A DNA stretch of 47,505 nt from JBICIG01 sp043101605 (GTDB lineage: Bacteria > Planctomycetota > Phycisphaerae > Phycisphaerales > UBA1924): contig JBICIG010000078.1 in NCBI GenBank assembly GCA_043101605.1, forward strand, positions 1-47,505. The letters run 5' to 3'. Positions within the stretch are counted from its first letter, which is position 1, and every line of letters starts with the position of its first letter. A model generated the notes under the pieces. That model made no database searches. It worked only from the letters and a program-made list of their open reading frames with translations, and had not been told where the DNA came from. The position numbers were made by a program, and so were the translations under genes. Of this stretch, positions 7,761-14,684 are shown piece by piece.

Positions 7761-7939
7761 CACCACGGAGTCACGGAGGGCACGGAGAGTAGAGGTGGGG
7801 TGGTGGGCTCGTGGGGTGGTGGGCTGAGGACCGATGCGTGCCACGGCTTGGTTGGAGGCAAGCCGTGTCTTGGGGCGCGCGGTGCGGGCGTGTGAGGTCG
7901 TGGCCTTCGCTCGTGTTGCTCGCTCAGACCATGGCACCG
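7761..7939. repeat. Composite intergenic repeat, copy 3 (units A-B-C-D)
   Basis: Unit A at 7761-7789, B at about 7791-7825, C hairpin CACGGCTTG/CAAGCCGTG (7842-7850 with 7859-7867), D at about 7897-7939. Same order and strand as copy 2. It begins 14 bp after the RNHCP stop codon. Confidence 0.85.
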
Positions 7940-7999
7940 GGTTGATTCAGACCCCCGTGTTTCCTGCTGCGCAGTTGCGCGCGGGATACTGAGGCCTGT

Positions 8000-8620
8000 T
8001 CAAGCAGGTGGGAGATCATCGTCAGAGAGGGCGGTGATCTCGCCGGTGGACTTGGAGATGAAGATCCAGCCCCAGTCGACCGTGATTGTGAGCCGATCGC
8101 CGTCTTGCTCCGGCGGTGCGGGGAGGGCGTTTGTGTCGGGGGAGAACCAGAGGAGTCCTTCGGTCTGGACCGGTTTGGTGCCGTATTGCGGAAAGATGAA
8201 GTCGGTCGGCTCCACCCCCGGCTGGATGAGGCAGATCATGGGCTCGACGCAGATGACGCGGACCTGGTTGAGGCGGTAGGGGCTGTCCGGTTCCGGGCTG
8301 TGCTCGTAGAGCTGCCAACCGATGATGTTGTTGTGGTTGAATGAATAGCGGAAGATCCGCGTTCGCAGGTCATCGAGGTTTCTCTCGATGATCCGGTCGC
8401 CATCGCGGATGTGGGACCATGCGTGCGTGCCCTTGACGAAATCGGGCTTGGAGTAAGTCCAGTACTGCACGCGGCGGCCGTCGACGCAGAGCATTGCGTC
8501 GTCGGGCGAGGTGACCCGGTCCGGGCCATGCGCTTCGTACGCTTCCAGCGAATAGACGCAGCCGGTGAGCGTGGCGCAGAGGGACAGGGCGATGAGGGTG
8601 GCGATGCGGAGGGGGTGCAT
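8000..8620 (-). CDS. Predicted lipoprotein, function unknown
   Basis: A 206-residue protein with a short signal sequence and lipobox TLTGC at about residue 21, so probably membrane-anchored by lipid. The mature part shows no domain I recognise; it includes an aromatic-rich end (DWGWIFISKSTGEIT) like a beta-sheet protein. The ATG at 8620 has AAGGA 6 nt upstream, and a TAAGAT hexamer lies about 30 nt before it. Readings that extend further upstream cross repeat sequence and were not used. Confidence 0.78.
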   Translation of the reverse strand: MHPLRIATLIALSLCATLTGCVYSLEAYEAHGPDRVTSPDDAMLCVDGRRVQYWTYSKPDFVKGTHAWSHIRDGDRIIERNLDDLRTRIFRYSFNHNNIIGWQLYEHSPEPDSPYRLNQVRVICVEPMICLIQPGVEPTDFIFPQYGTKPVQTEGLLWFSPDTNALPAPPEQDGDRLTITVDWGWIFISKSTGEITALSDDDLPPA

Positions 8621-8652
8621 GGCTGTTCCTTCCGTGCCGGGTTGCCGGGGCC

Positions 8653-8658
8653 ATCTTA
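8653..8658 (-). promoter_or_regulatory. Putative -10 hexamer TAAGAT for lipoprotein gene
   Basis: On the minus strand GATAAGATGG contains TAAGAT. It leaves a leader of roughly 25 nt that includes the AAGGA ribosome-binding site. Confidence 0.35.
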
Positions 8659-8731
8659 TCGGCAGCATGCGTGGAGGGGCCGCACTCGGGGTGATCGGGC
8701 GGGGTTGCCTGGTTGGGGAGCTGTAGTCTGG

Positions 8732-8753
8732 CACGGCTTGCGAGCAAGCCGTG
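8732..8753. repeat. Palindromic repeat unit C, perfect hairpin
   Basis: CACGGCTTG (8732-8740), loop CGAG, CAAGCCGTG (8745-8753): a perfect 9-bp stem flanked by GGCAC on the right. Same unit as at 7012-7033, 7842-7867 and 9656-9681. REP-like in size and intergenic placement. Confidence 0.8.
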
Positions 8754-8834
8754 GCACCCGGCTCCCAGCAGTTCTCATCCTCATGCTCACAGCTCGTGGC
8801 ATGACATCCAAGTCTGCAGAGCGTGCCGATTGAA

Positions 8835-9602
8835 TCAAGGCGCGAGCTGGTCCAGCAACTCCAACACCCCCTCCGCCTCCGCCTTCTCTGAAACAACATC
8901 TGCCCGCGGCTTGATCTTCTCGTCCGCGTTGGCCGGGCAGCCGAACCAGGCGACATGGTCGGCGATGGCGGCGTCGCTGGGGGTGTCGCCGATGCCGGCC
9001 AGGCGGGTGGGGTCGAGGCCGGTGCGCTCGATGAGGCGTTCGATGCCGGTGGCTTTGCTGATGAAGTCGAGATCGCAGTTGATGTAGAACCAGGTCATGG
9101 AGACGCGGAACGGCCAGCCGCAGACCCGGAAGGCCTGAGCGACGAGTGTGAGGATCTTGTCGCGAAGGTAGGCGGGGTCGGGGTGGTAGAGGGAGACCGA
9201 GGCGGCTTTGCCGGGCTGGATGGTGACGCCGCGCGGGCCGAGCTGGGAGCGGACCCACGCCTCGGCGTCGCGGACGATGGCGAGGTGCTCGTTGGTGATG
9301 CGCGGGTCGAGGGTGCTGGTGTTGTCGCGCGGGTCGTAGAGCCAGACGCCGTTCTCGCAGACGAGGGGGAGGTGGGTGTTGCCGATGGCGCGGGTCATGG
9401 CTTCGGCGAAGGGCTGGGGGCGGCCCGAGCAGAGGGTGACGATTGGGCCTTGGCCGGTCTCGATCGCGCGGCGGTTTCGGCGGGCGAGTTCGGCGAGCGA
9501 GGCGAGATCGAAGGGCGTGGTGGATTCGGGGGAGAGGCAGCCGTCGATATCGCAGATGACCGCGTCATAGGGGCCGGCTTGGGGTCGGACGGGCTTGGTC
9601 AT
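8835..9602 (-). CDS. HAD superfamily phosphatase (Cof/phosphoglycolate phosphatase type)
   Basis: A 255-residue HAD hydrolase. Motif I is CDIDGCLSPES (D18 nucleophile, D20 acid/base), motif II is in TLCSGRPQPFAEA, and motif IV is GIGDTPSDAAIADHV near residue 206. The long cap between them fits the C2-cap sugar/phosphoglycolate phosphatase group. It probably removes phosphate from a small sugar phosphate or phosphoglycolate in the cytoplasm; the substrate cannot be read. The start at 9602 is supported by a TACCAT hexamer ending 6 nt before the ATG, with no ribosome-binding site, as for a leaderless mRNA. Confidence 0.88.
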   Translation of the reverse strand: MTKPVRPQAGPYDAVICDIDGCLSPESTTPFDLASLAELARRNRRAIETGQGPIVTLCSGRPQPFAEAMTRAIGNTHLPLVCENGVWLYDPRDNTSTLDPRITNEHLAIVRDAEAWVRSQLGPRGVTIQPGKAASVSLYHPDPAYLRDKILTLVAQAFRVCGWPFRVSMTWFYINCDLDFISKATGIERLIERTGLDPTRLAGIGDTPSDAAIADHVAWFGCPANADEKIKPRADVVSEKAEAEGVLELLDQLAP

Positions 9603-9608
9603 GGCCGG

Positions 9609-9614
9609 ATGGTA
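9609..9614 (-). promoter_or_regulatory. Putative -10 hexamer TACCAT for HAD gene (leaderless)
   Basis: Minus-strand TACCAT is followed by 6 nt (CCGGCC) and then the ATG at 9602. Confidence 0.45.
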
Positions 9615-9655
9615 GTGGGAGGGCGTGGGGAGGTTGGGAGTCGGAGGAAGGAGGG

Positions 9656-9765
9656 CACGGCTTGCCTTCGGACAAACCGTGGCACACGGGATGGGGGAAT
9701 CACCATCCGGGCGCCCCACCATCCGGCCATCATCCCACTCGGTGCCCTCGGTGTCGCCGTGGTGA
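9656..9765. repeat. Intergenic repeats: unit C, then inverted unit A
   Basis: Unit C: CACGGCTTG (9656-9664), 8-nt loop, CAAACCGTG (9673-9681), one mismatch. Unit A in reverse orientation: CTCGGTGCCCTCGG to CGTGGTGA (9738-9765). The order C then reversed A differs from the composite copies near 7 kb. Confidence 0.7.
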
Positions 9766-9786
9766 ACCCTCTTGCCCGATCCGTCC

Positions 9787-9792
9787 TAGCAT
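9787..9792 (+). promoter_or_regulatory. Putative -10 hexamer TAGCAT (leaderless start at 9800)
   Basis: TAGCAT ends 7 nt before the ATG at 9800 and overlaps the alternative ATG at 9791. It therefore favours 9800 as the start. Confidence 0.45.
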
Positions 9793-9799
9793 GGCGGCC

Positions 9800-12076
9800 A
9801 TGCTGATGGTCTTTGGGATGGCGATCTTTGCGGGCGCGACGCTGCTGTTTCTCGTGCAGCCGCTGGTCGCGCGGCTGGTGCTCCCCCTGTTCGGCGGGAG
9901 CCCGGCGGTCTGGAACACGGCGATGCTGTTCTTTCAGACCCTGCTGCTCGGGGGTTACCTCTACGCCCACCTGCTGACGACCCGCACCGGCCGACGCACG
10001 CAGGTGATCGTTCACTCGGCGGTGCTGCTCGCGGCGATCGTTGCGCTCCCGATCGGGCTGCCCGGCGGGTGGACGCCCGACCCCGAGAACCCGGTCGTTT
10101 CGGTGCTGGTCGCGCTCGGGCTGGTGGCGGGGCTGCCTTTCTTCGTGGTGTCGAGCGGCGGGCCGCTGCTGCAGCGGTGGTTCAGCGGGACGGGGCACCA
10201 CCGTGCGCACGATCCGTACTTTCTCTACGCGGCGTCGAACGCGGGGAGCCTGATCGGTCTGCTCGGGTATCCGCTGCTGATCGAGCCGCGGGCGACGCTC
10301 GCGCAGCAGGCGTGGATCTGGTCGATCGGCTACGGCGTGTTCGCGATCTTTGCGATCGCGTCGGGCGTGGCGCTGCTGCGGAGCGCCCGGCACGCGGCGA
10401 TCCCTGCCTCGCCGATGGCGGCGGGGGTGGCCGACGCGGGGGCCGAAGCCGAACTCGAAGAGGCGGCCGAGCGGATCGAGCGCCACGAGCCGGCGGATCC
10501 GGTGCCTTCGCGGGTCGGTTGGCGCGTGCGCGGGAAGTGGCTGGCGCTGGCGTTCATCCCGTCGTCGTTGATGCTCGGCGTGACCCAGCACATTTCGACG
10601 GATCTCGCGGCGGTGCCGCTGCTGTGGGTCATCCCGCTGTCGCTGTATCTGGTCTCGTTCATCATCGCGTTCAGCCGGGTGAATCCGCTTGCGATGCGCG
10701 TGGCCGGGCGGGCGATGCCGGTGCTGACCGTCGCGGTGGTCGTGGCGTTCCTGATGGATGCGCGGAGCCCGCTGGGGGCGATCGTCTTCATGCACCTGCT
10801 GCTGCTGGCGCTGGTGGCGATGGTCTGTCACGGGCGGCTGGCGGCCGGTCGGCCGAGCGCGAGCCACCTGACCGAGTTTTACCTGTGCATGTCGGTCGGC
10901 GGGGCGCTGGGCGGGCTGTTCAACGCGATCGTGGCGCCGCTGGTGTTCGATCGCGTGCTGGAGTATCCGATCGTGATCGCGCTGGCGGGGCTGGCGCTCC
11001 CGGCGTGGCAGGTGCGGGGGAAGATCGGCGCGGCGATCGACCGCGTGCTGCGCCCCAGGTGGATGGCGGCGGCGGTGCCGATCGCGCTGGGCCTCTGGGC
11101 GCTGTCGATCAACCGGCTCGTCGAGTCGTGGGTGACGATCCTCGGGATCAACGCGCATCAGGTGCTGATCATCGGCGTCGGGGCGATCGTGGCGTATGTC
11201 ACGAGCCTGCGGCCTCGGATCTTCGCGGGTGTGTGCGCCGTGCTGCTGGCGTTCGCGGTCTTTGTCGAGTCGTACTCCAGCCGGCCCGACTTCATCACCC
11301 GCACCTTCTTCGGCGTGCACGCCGTCGGGACGACCGAGACGCAGCGCAAGCTGTGGCACGGGACGACGCTGCACGGCGTGCAGTGGCTCGATGCGGATCG
11401 CCGCGACGAGCCGCTGTCGTACTACCACCGCGAGGGGCCGGCGGGGGATGTGTTCGAAGCCGTGGGCCCGCGGGCCCAGCGCATCGCGCTGATCGGGCTG
11501 GGCTCGGGGTCGCTGGCGGCGTACGGGCGGCCCGGGCAGCGGTTCGACATCTACGAGATCGACGCGGCGATCGTGAAGATCGCCGAGAACCCGGCGTACT
11601 TCACCTACTTGAGCGACACCGAGGCGGCGTACGAGATCATCCTGGGCGACGGGCGGCTGAACCTCGCCGACCGGCCCGAGGGGATCTACGACCTGCTGGT
11701 GATCGACGCGTTCAGTTCCGATGCGATCCCGGTGCACCTGCTGACGCGGGAGGCGTTCGAGCTTTATGCGAGTCGGCTGACCGACGACGGCGTGCTGATG
11801 GTGCACATCTCCAACCGGCACCTGGAACTGGCGCCGGTGGTGGCGTCGATCGCGGCGGATCTGGGGCTGTCGGCGTACCTGCGCGACGACTCGGCCGACG
11901 ACGCGAAGGAGTCGAGCGGGCGATGGTCGTCGGACTGGGCGGCGCTGGCGAAGAACCGGGCGGCGCTGGCGGGCGTGCGGTCGAGACCCGGGTGGAAGCC
12001 GATGGTGGCCGAGGAAGGCTTCCGGACCTGGACAGACGACTATTCGAGCATCCTGACGGTGCTTGAGTTCGATTGA
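9800..12076 (+). CDS. Fused MFS-like / spermidine synthase-like membrane protein
   Basis: A 758-residue protein. The first half is a polytopic membrane domain beginning FGMAIFAGATLLFLVQPLVARLVLP, characteristic of the fused MFS/spermidine synthase group, and includes YAASNAGSLIGLLGYPLLIEP. The last 200 residues form a Rossmann aminopropyltransferase-like domain: IGLGSGSLAAYG (about 563), DIYEIDAAIVKIA, LGDGRLNL and LLVIDAFSSDAIPVHLLT, where the Asp of VIDAFSSDA sits at the catalytic position. Classic spermidine synthases are soluble, so polyamine synthesis is not proven. Start chosen at 9800 from the adjacent TAGCAT; ATG 9791 would add three residues. aroC follows 49 bp downstream with its own promoter-like hexamer. 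Confidence 0.88.
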   Translation: MLMVFGMAIFAGATLLFLVQPLVARLVLPLFGGSPAVWNTAMLFFQTLLLGGYLYAHLLTTRTGRRTQVIVHSAVLLAAIVALPIGLPGGWTPDPENPVVSVLVALGLVAGLPFFVVSSGGPLLQRWFSGTGHHRAHDPYFLYAASNAGSLIGLLGYPLLIEPRATLAQQAWIWSIGYGVFAIFAIASGVALLRSARHAAIPASPMAAGVADAGAEAELEEAAERIERHEPADPVPSRVGWRVRGKWLALAFIPSSLMLGVTQHISTDLAAVPLLWVIPLSLYLVSFIIAFSRVNPLAMRVAGRAMPVLTVAVVVAFLMDARSPLGAIVFMHLLLLALVAMVCHGRLAAGRPSASHLTEFYLCMSVGGALGGLFNAIVAPLVFDRVLEYPIVIALAGLALPAWQVRGKIGAAIDRVLRPRWMAAAVPIALGLWALSINRLVESWVTILGINAHQVLIIGVGAIVAYVTSLRPRIFAGVCAVLLAFAVFVESYSSRPDFITRTFFGVHAVGTTETQRKLWHGTTLHGVQWLDADRRDEPLSYYHREGPAGDVFEAVGPRAQRIALIGLGSGSLAAYGRPGQRFDIYEIDAAIVKIAENPAYFTYLSDTEAAYEIILGDGRLNLADRPEGIYDLLVIDAFSSDAIPVHLLTREAFELYASRLTDDGVLMVHISNRHLELAPVVASIAADLGLSAYLRDDSADDAKESSGRWSSDWAALAKNRAALAGVRSRPGWKPMVAEEGFRTWTDDYSSILTVLEFD

Positions 12077-12113
12077 GCCGGGTCGGAGTGGGGCGGGCGA
12101 TCCGGGCACCCGA

Positions 12114-12119
12114 TACCCT
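12114..12119 (+). promoter_or_regulatory. Putative -10 hexamer TACCCT for aroC (leaderless)
   Basis: TACCCT is followed by TCGGCG and then the ATG at 12126. No ribosome-binding site is present. Confidence 0.45.
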
Positions 12120-12125
12120 TCGGCG

Positions 12126-13304
12126 ATGCCACGACTCGACTATCAGACGGCGGGGGAGAGCCACGGGCCGGCGTGCCTGGCGATGGTCACCGGCATGCCC
12201 GCGGGCGTGCCGATCGACACCGACTTGATCAACGATGAACTGCGGAGGCGTCAGGGCGGGTACGGTCGGGGCGGTCGGCAGCGGATCGAGACCGACCGGG
12301 CCGAGTTCCTCTCGGGCGTGCGGCTCGGGCGGACGATCGGCGCGCCGATCACCATGCAGGTGGTCAACAAGGACTCGCGGCTCGATGACCTGCAACGCAC
12401 GCCTCCGGTGCATCGTCCGCGGCCTGGGCACGCGGACCTGGCGGGGTCGATCAAGTGGTTGACGACCGATTGCCGGGAGACGCTCGAGCGGGCGAGCGCA
12501 CGCGAGACGGCGAGCCGGGTGGCGGCCGGGGCGCTGGCGCGGTGCCTGCTGCGGGAGGTCGGCATCGAGGTCTTCGGGTTCGTGCGGCAGATCCTCGATG
12601 CGCGCACGGACGCGGAGGTGACGCCCGAGAACTGGCGTTCGATGCGCGATGCGCGGAACGCGAGCGACACCTACACGCTCGACGAGGCGACGACCGAGGC
12701 GCAGCGGAAGATCATCCGCCAAGCGAAGATCGACAAGGACACGGTGGGGGGGCTGGTCGAGGCGCATGTGTTCGGCTGCCCGCCGGGGCTCGGGTCGAGC
12801 ATGGACTGGACGACGAAGCTTGATGCGCGGATCGCGTACGCGGTGATGGGGATCCAGGCGTTCAAAGCGGTTGAGATCGGGCTCGGGCGAGAGGTGGCGC
12901 TTCGGCCGGGCTCGCAGGTGCACGATCCGATCGAGTTCGACGCGTCGCGCGTGGGCGAGCCCGGGCTCGGGTTCACGCGGCCAAGCAACAACGCCGGCGG
13001 CACCGAGGGGGGCATGACCAACGGCATGCCGATCGTGGTGACGGGCACGATGAAGCCGATCAGCACGCTGCTGCGGGGCCTGCCGAGTGTGAATCTCGAG
13101 ACGAAGCAGCCCGAGGACAGCCAGTACGAGCGGAGCGACATTTGCGCGGTCAGCGCGGCGAGCGTGGTGATGGAGAATGTTGTCGCGTTCGAGGTTGCGC
13201 GGGCGTTGTGCGACAAGTTCCCGGGCGATTCCCTTGTGGAGTTGAGGGCGGCGTTCGAGGGCTATCTGGCAACGGCGCGGCGGTTGCCGTTGGAACAGTT
13301 GTGA
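12126..13304 (+). CDS. aroC: Chorismate synthase AroC
   Basis: A 392-residue chorismate synthase, which converts 5-enolpyruvylshikimate-3-phosphate to chorismate with reduced FMN, the last step of the shikimate pathway. Diagnostic stretches: GESHGPACLAMVTGMPAG at the N-terminus, RRQGGYGRGGRQ, PRPGHADLAGSIKW, RASARETASRVAAGALAR and, near the C-terminus, NNAGGTEGGMTNG with GTMKPISTLL. Length and motif order are normal, and the FMN/substrate histidines and arginines are in place. The start fits a leaderless mRNA. The stop codon directly abuts a palindromic repeat element. Confidence 0.97.
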   Translation: MPRLDYQTAGESHGPACLAMVTGMPAGVPIDTDLINDELRRRQGGYGRGGRQRIETDRAEFLSGVRLGRTIGAPITMQVVNKDSRLDDLQRTPPVHRPRPGHADLAGSIKWLTTDCRETLERASARETASRVAAGALARCLLREVGIEVFGFVRQILDARTDAEVTPENWRSMRDARNASDTYTLDEATTEAQRKIIRQAKIDKDTVGGLVEAHVFGCPPGLGSSMDWTTKLDARIAYAVMGIQAFKAVEIGLGREVALRPGSQVHDPIEFDASRVGEPGLGFTRPSNNAGGTEGGMTNGMPIVVTGTMKPISTLLRGLPSVNLETKQPEDSQYERSDICAVSAASVVMENVVAFEVARALCDKFPGDSLVELRAAFEGYLATARRLPLEQL

Positions 13305-13383
13305 CGAACGAGCCGCAACCGTGAGGGAGCGGGCGGTGTCTCCCACGCGAAGAAGACCGCTTGCTGACACGCGCGGCTCGTCG
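13304..13383. repeat. Palindromic MITE-like element, copy 1
   Basis: Ends ACGAGCCGC (13308-13316) and GCGGCTCGT (13373-13381) are inverted repeats. A second inverted pair lies inside (AGCGGGCGGT with ACCGCTTGCT), so the roughly 80 bp can fold into a nested cruciform. The inner signature CCGTGAGGGAGCGG is shared with the copies at 20.2 and 20.75 kb. It lies between the ends of two convergent genes and could also serve as a terminator. Confidence 0.8.
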
Positions 13384-13418
13384 GATGCCGGTCCACCCGT
13401 CTTCTCTCGGCGACCGCC

Positions 13419-14027
13419 TCAACGCCCGAACGATCGCGGTTCGCCCCCGTGACGGCTCGCTTCGAGCAGCGGGTCGTGTCGGCGGACGAATAGGACGCCG
13501 TAGTCGACCGCCGCAAGCATGCTGAGGGTTACCGCGAGCCAGTAGACGATCGCGCGCGGCAGGTCGCCGGCGAACGCCGCGACCATGTACGCGAAGAGGG
13601 CGAAGGTCGTGACCTTCCCGAGCAGGCGCGGGGGCATGTGGCCGAACGCCCTCCAGGCGCGTCGGCACGCGGCATAGAGAGCGACCAGCCCGACGAGGAT
13701 GTCGCGCGACAGCAGCAGCGCCAGCGACCACCATTCCAGGCGGTCGAGCCGGAAGAGCGTGACGAGGACGACGAGCGTGAAGAGCTTGTCGGCGATCGGG
13801 TCGAGGATGCGCCCGAGCATGGAGTGGGCGCCCAGGGCACGCGCGAGGACGCCGTCGACTGCATCGCTGATGCCGCTCGCGATGACGAAGATGAGCCGCC
13901 AGAGATCGCTGGGGAGGAAGGGAAACGCTCCCGCCATCGCGAGGCGAGCGATGGTGATCGCGTTGGGGAGGTGCCGCAGTGGGCCGGTCGTTCGATCGGC
14001 GGCGGGCTTGGCGGGCGCGTGGGGCAC
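13419..14027 (-). CDS. CDP-alcohol phosphatidyltransferase (PgsA-like)
   Basis: A 202-residue multi-helix membrane protein with the full CDP-alcohol phosphatidyltransferase motif D-x2-D-G-x2-A-R-x8-G-x3-D-x3-D, seen as SDAVDGVLARALGAHSMLGRILDPIADK around residues 53-80. Such enzymes join CDP-diacylglycerol to an alcohol; length and sequence resemble phosphatidylglycerophosphate synthase, but cardiolipin synthase of the same fold is possible. The start is GTG at 14027; a TAGACT hexamer ends 7 nt before it. It is the last gene of the minus-strand run gspD-gspE-acetyltransferase, 10 bp after the acetyltransferase stop. Confidence 0.9.
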   Translation of the reverse strand: MPHAPAKPAADRTTGPLRHLPNAITIARLAMAGAFPFLPSDLWRLIFVIASGISDAVDGVLARALGAHSMLGRILDPIADKLFTLVVLVTLFRLDRLEWWSLALLLSRDILVGLVALYAACRRAWRAFGHMPPRLLGKVTTFALFAYMVAAFAGDLPRAIVYWLAVTLSMLAAVDYGVLFVRRHDPLLEASRHGGEPRSFGR

Positions 14028-14034
14028 GCCATGG

Positions 14035-14040
14035 AGTCTA
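14035..14040 (-). promoter_or_regulatory. Putative -10 hexamer TAGACT before phosphatidyltransferase
   Basis: TAGACT on the minus strand contains the TAG stop of the preceding gene and ends 7 nt before the GTG start. It may give an internal, leaderless transcript. Confidence 0.35.
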
Positions 14041-14658
14041 CCCGGCGGCGAACGCGGCCAGCCGCGCGGTCAACCCCGCTCTCACGCCCGGCCACTCGCT
14101 TTCGAGGATGCTGAAGAAGACCGTGTGCCGCCGATGCCCGTCGCGCATGATGATCAGTTCGCGCAGCACGCCCTCGCGGACCGCTCCGAGCTTGGCGATC
14201 GCCGCCTGGCTCCGCTGGTTCCGCAGGTCGGTCTTGAGGCAGACGCGGATGGCGCCGAGCGTCTCGAACGCGTGGGTCATCAGCAGGAGCTTCATCTCCG
14301 GGTTGATCGCCGTCCCCCGCCGGTCGGCGGCGATCCAGGTCCACCCGATCTCCAGCCCCCGGTGCTTGTCGCGGATGTCGAGGTAGCTGGTGATCCCGAC
14401 CGCGCGTCCGGTGTCGAGGGCGATGATCGCGAACGGCACGGTGCGCTTGAGTTCCCCCATGAACGCGATGAAGTCGCCCAGTCCCTCGGCGTCGAAGCGG
14501 TCCGGGCCCCACGAGAAGTACCGGAAGGTCTCGGGCGTCGCGGCGAGGGCGAGATCGCTCGCGTGGCGGGGATCGAGCGGCTCGAGGCGCACGGAGCGGC
14601 CGGTCAGCGTGACCGGATGGACCCAGGCGCTCGGCGGCTCGGCGTGGCTCATCGGCAT
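14038..14658 (-). CDS. GNAT family N-acetyltransferase (RimJ/RimL type)
   Basis: A 206-residue GNAT protein of the RimJ/RimL class, which transfers acetyl from acetyl-CoA to an amine, often a protein N-terminus. Seen: LTGRSVRLEPLDPRHASDL at the start, VGITSYLDIRDKHRGLEIGWTWI in the middle (the strand before the acetyl-CoA site), then RRGTAINPEMKLLLMTHAFE and RVCLKTDLRNQRSQAAIAKLGAVREGVLR, the usual asparagine-containing end motif. The substrate is unknown. ATGs at 14658 and 14652 are both possible. It starts 26 bp after gspE stops and probably shares its transcript, although no functional link to secretion is known. Confidence 0.9.
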   Translation of the reverse strand: MPMSHAEPPSAWVHPVTLTGRSVRLEPLDPRHASDLALAATPETFRYFSWGPDRFDAEGLGDFIAFMGELKRTVPFAIIALDTGRAVGITSYLDIRDKHRGLEIGWTWIAADRRGTAINPEMKLLLMTHAFETLGAIRVCLKTDLRNQRSQAAIAKLGAVREGVLRELIIMRDGHRRHTVFFSILESEWPGVRAGLTARLAAFAAG

Positions 14659-14684
14659 GTCTCGGTGGGGTGCTCGCGGGCGCG

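Noticed and set aside
6913..7939. Insertion sequence or composite transposon around the RNHCP gene
   Set aside because: Direct repeats flank the gene but there is no transposase and no terminal inverted repeat pair, so I report it only as repeats.
9599..12109. 836-codon minus-strand open frame
   Set aside because: Antisense to the MFS/spermidine synthase gene, composition biased to R/H/P/Q, no recognisable domain.
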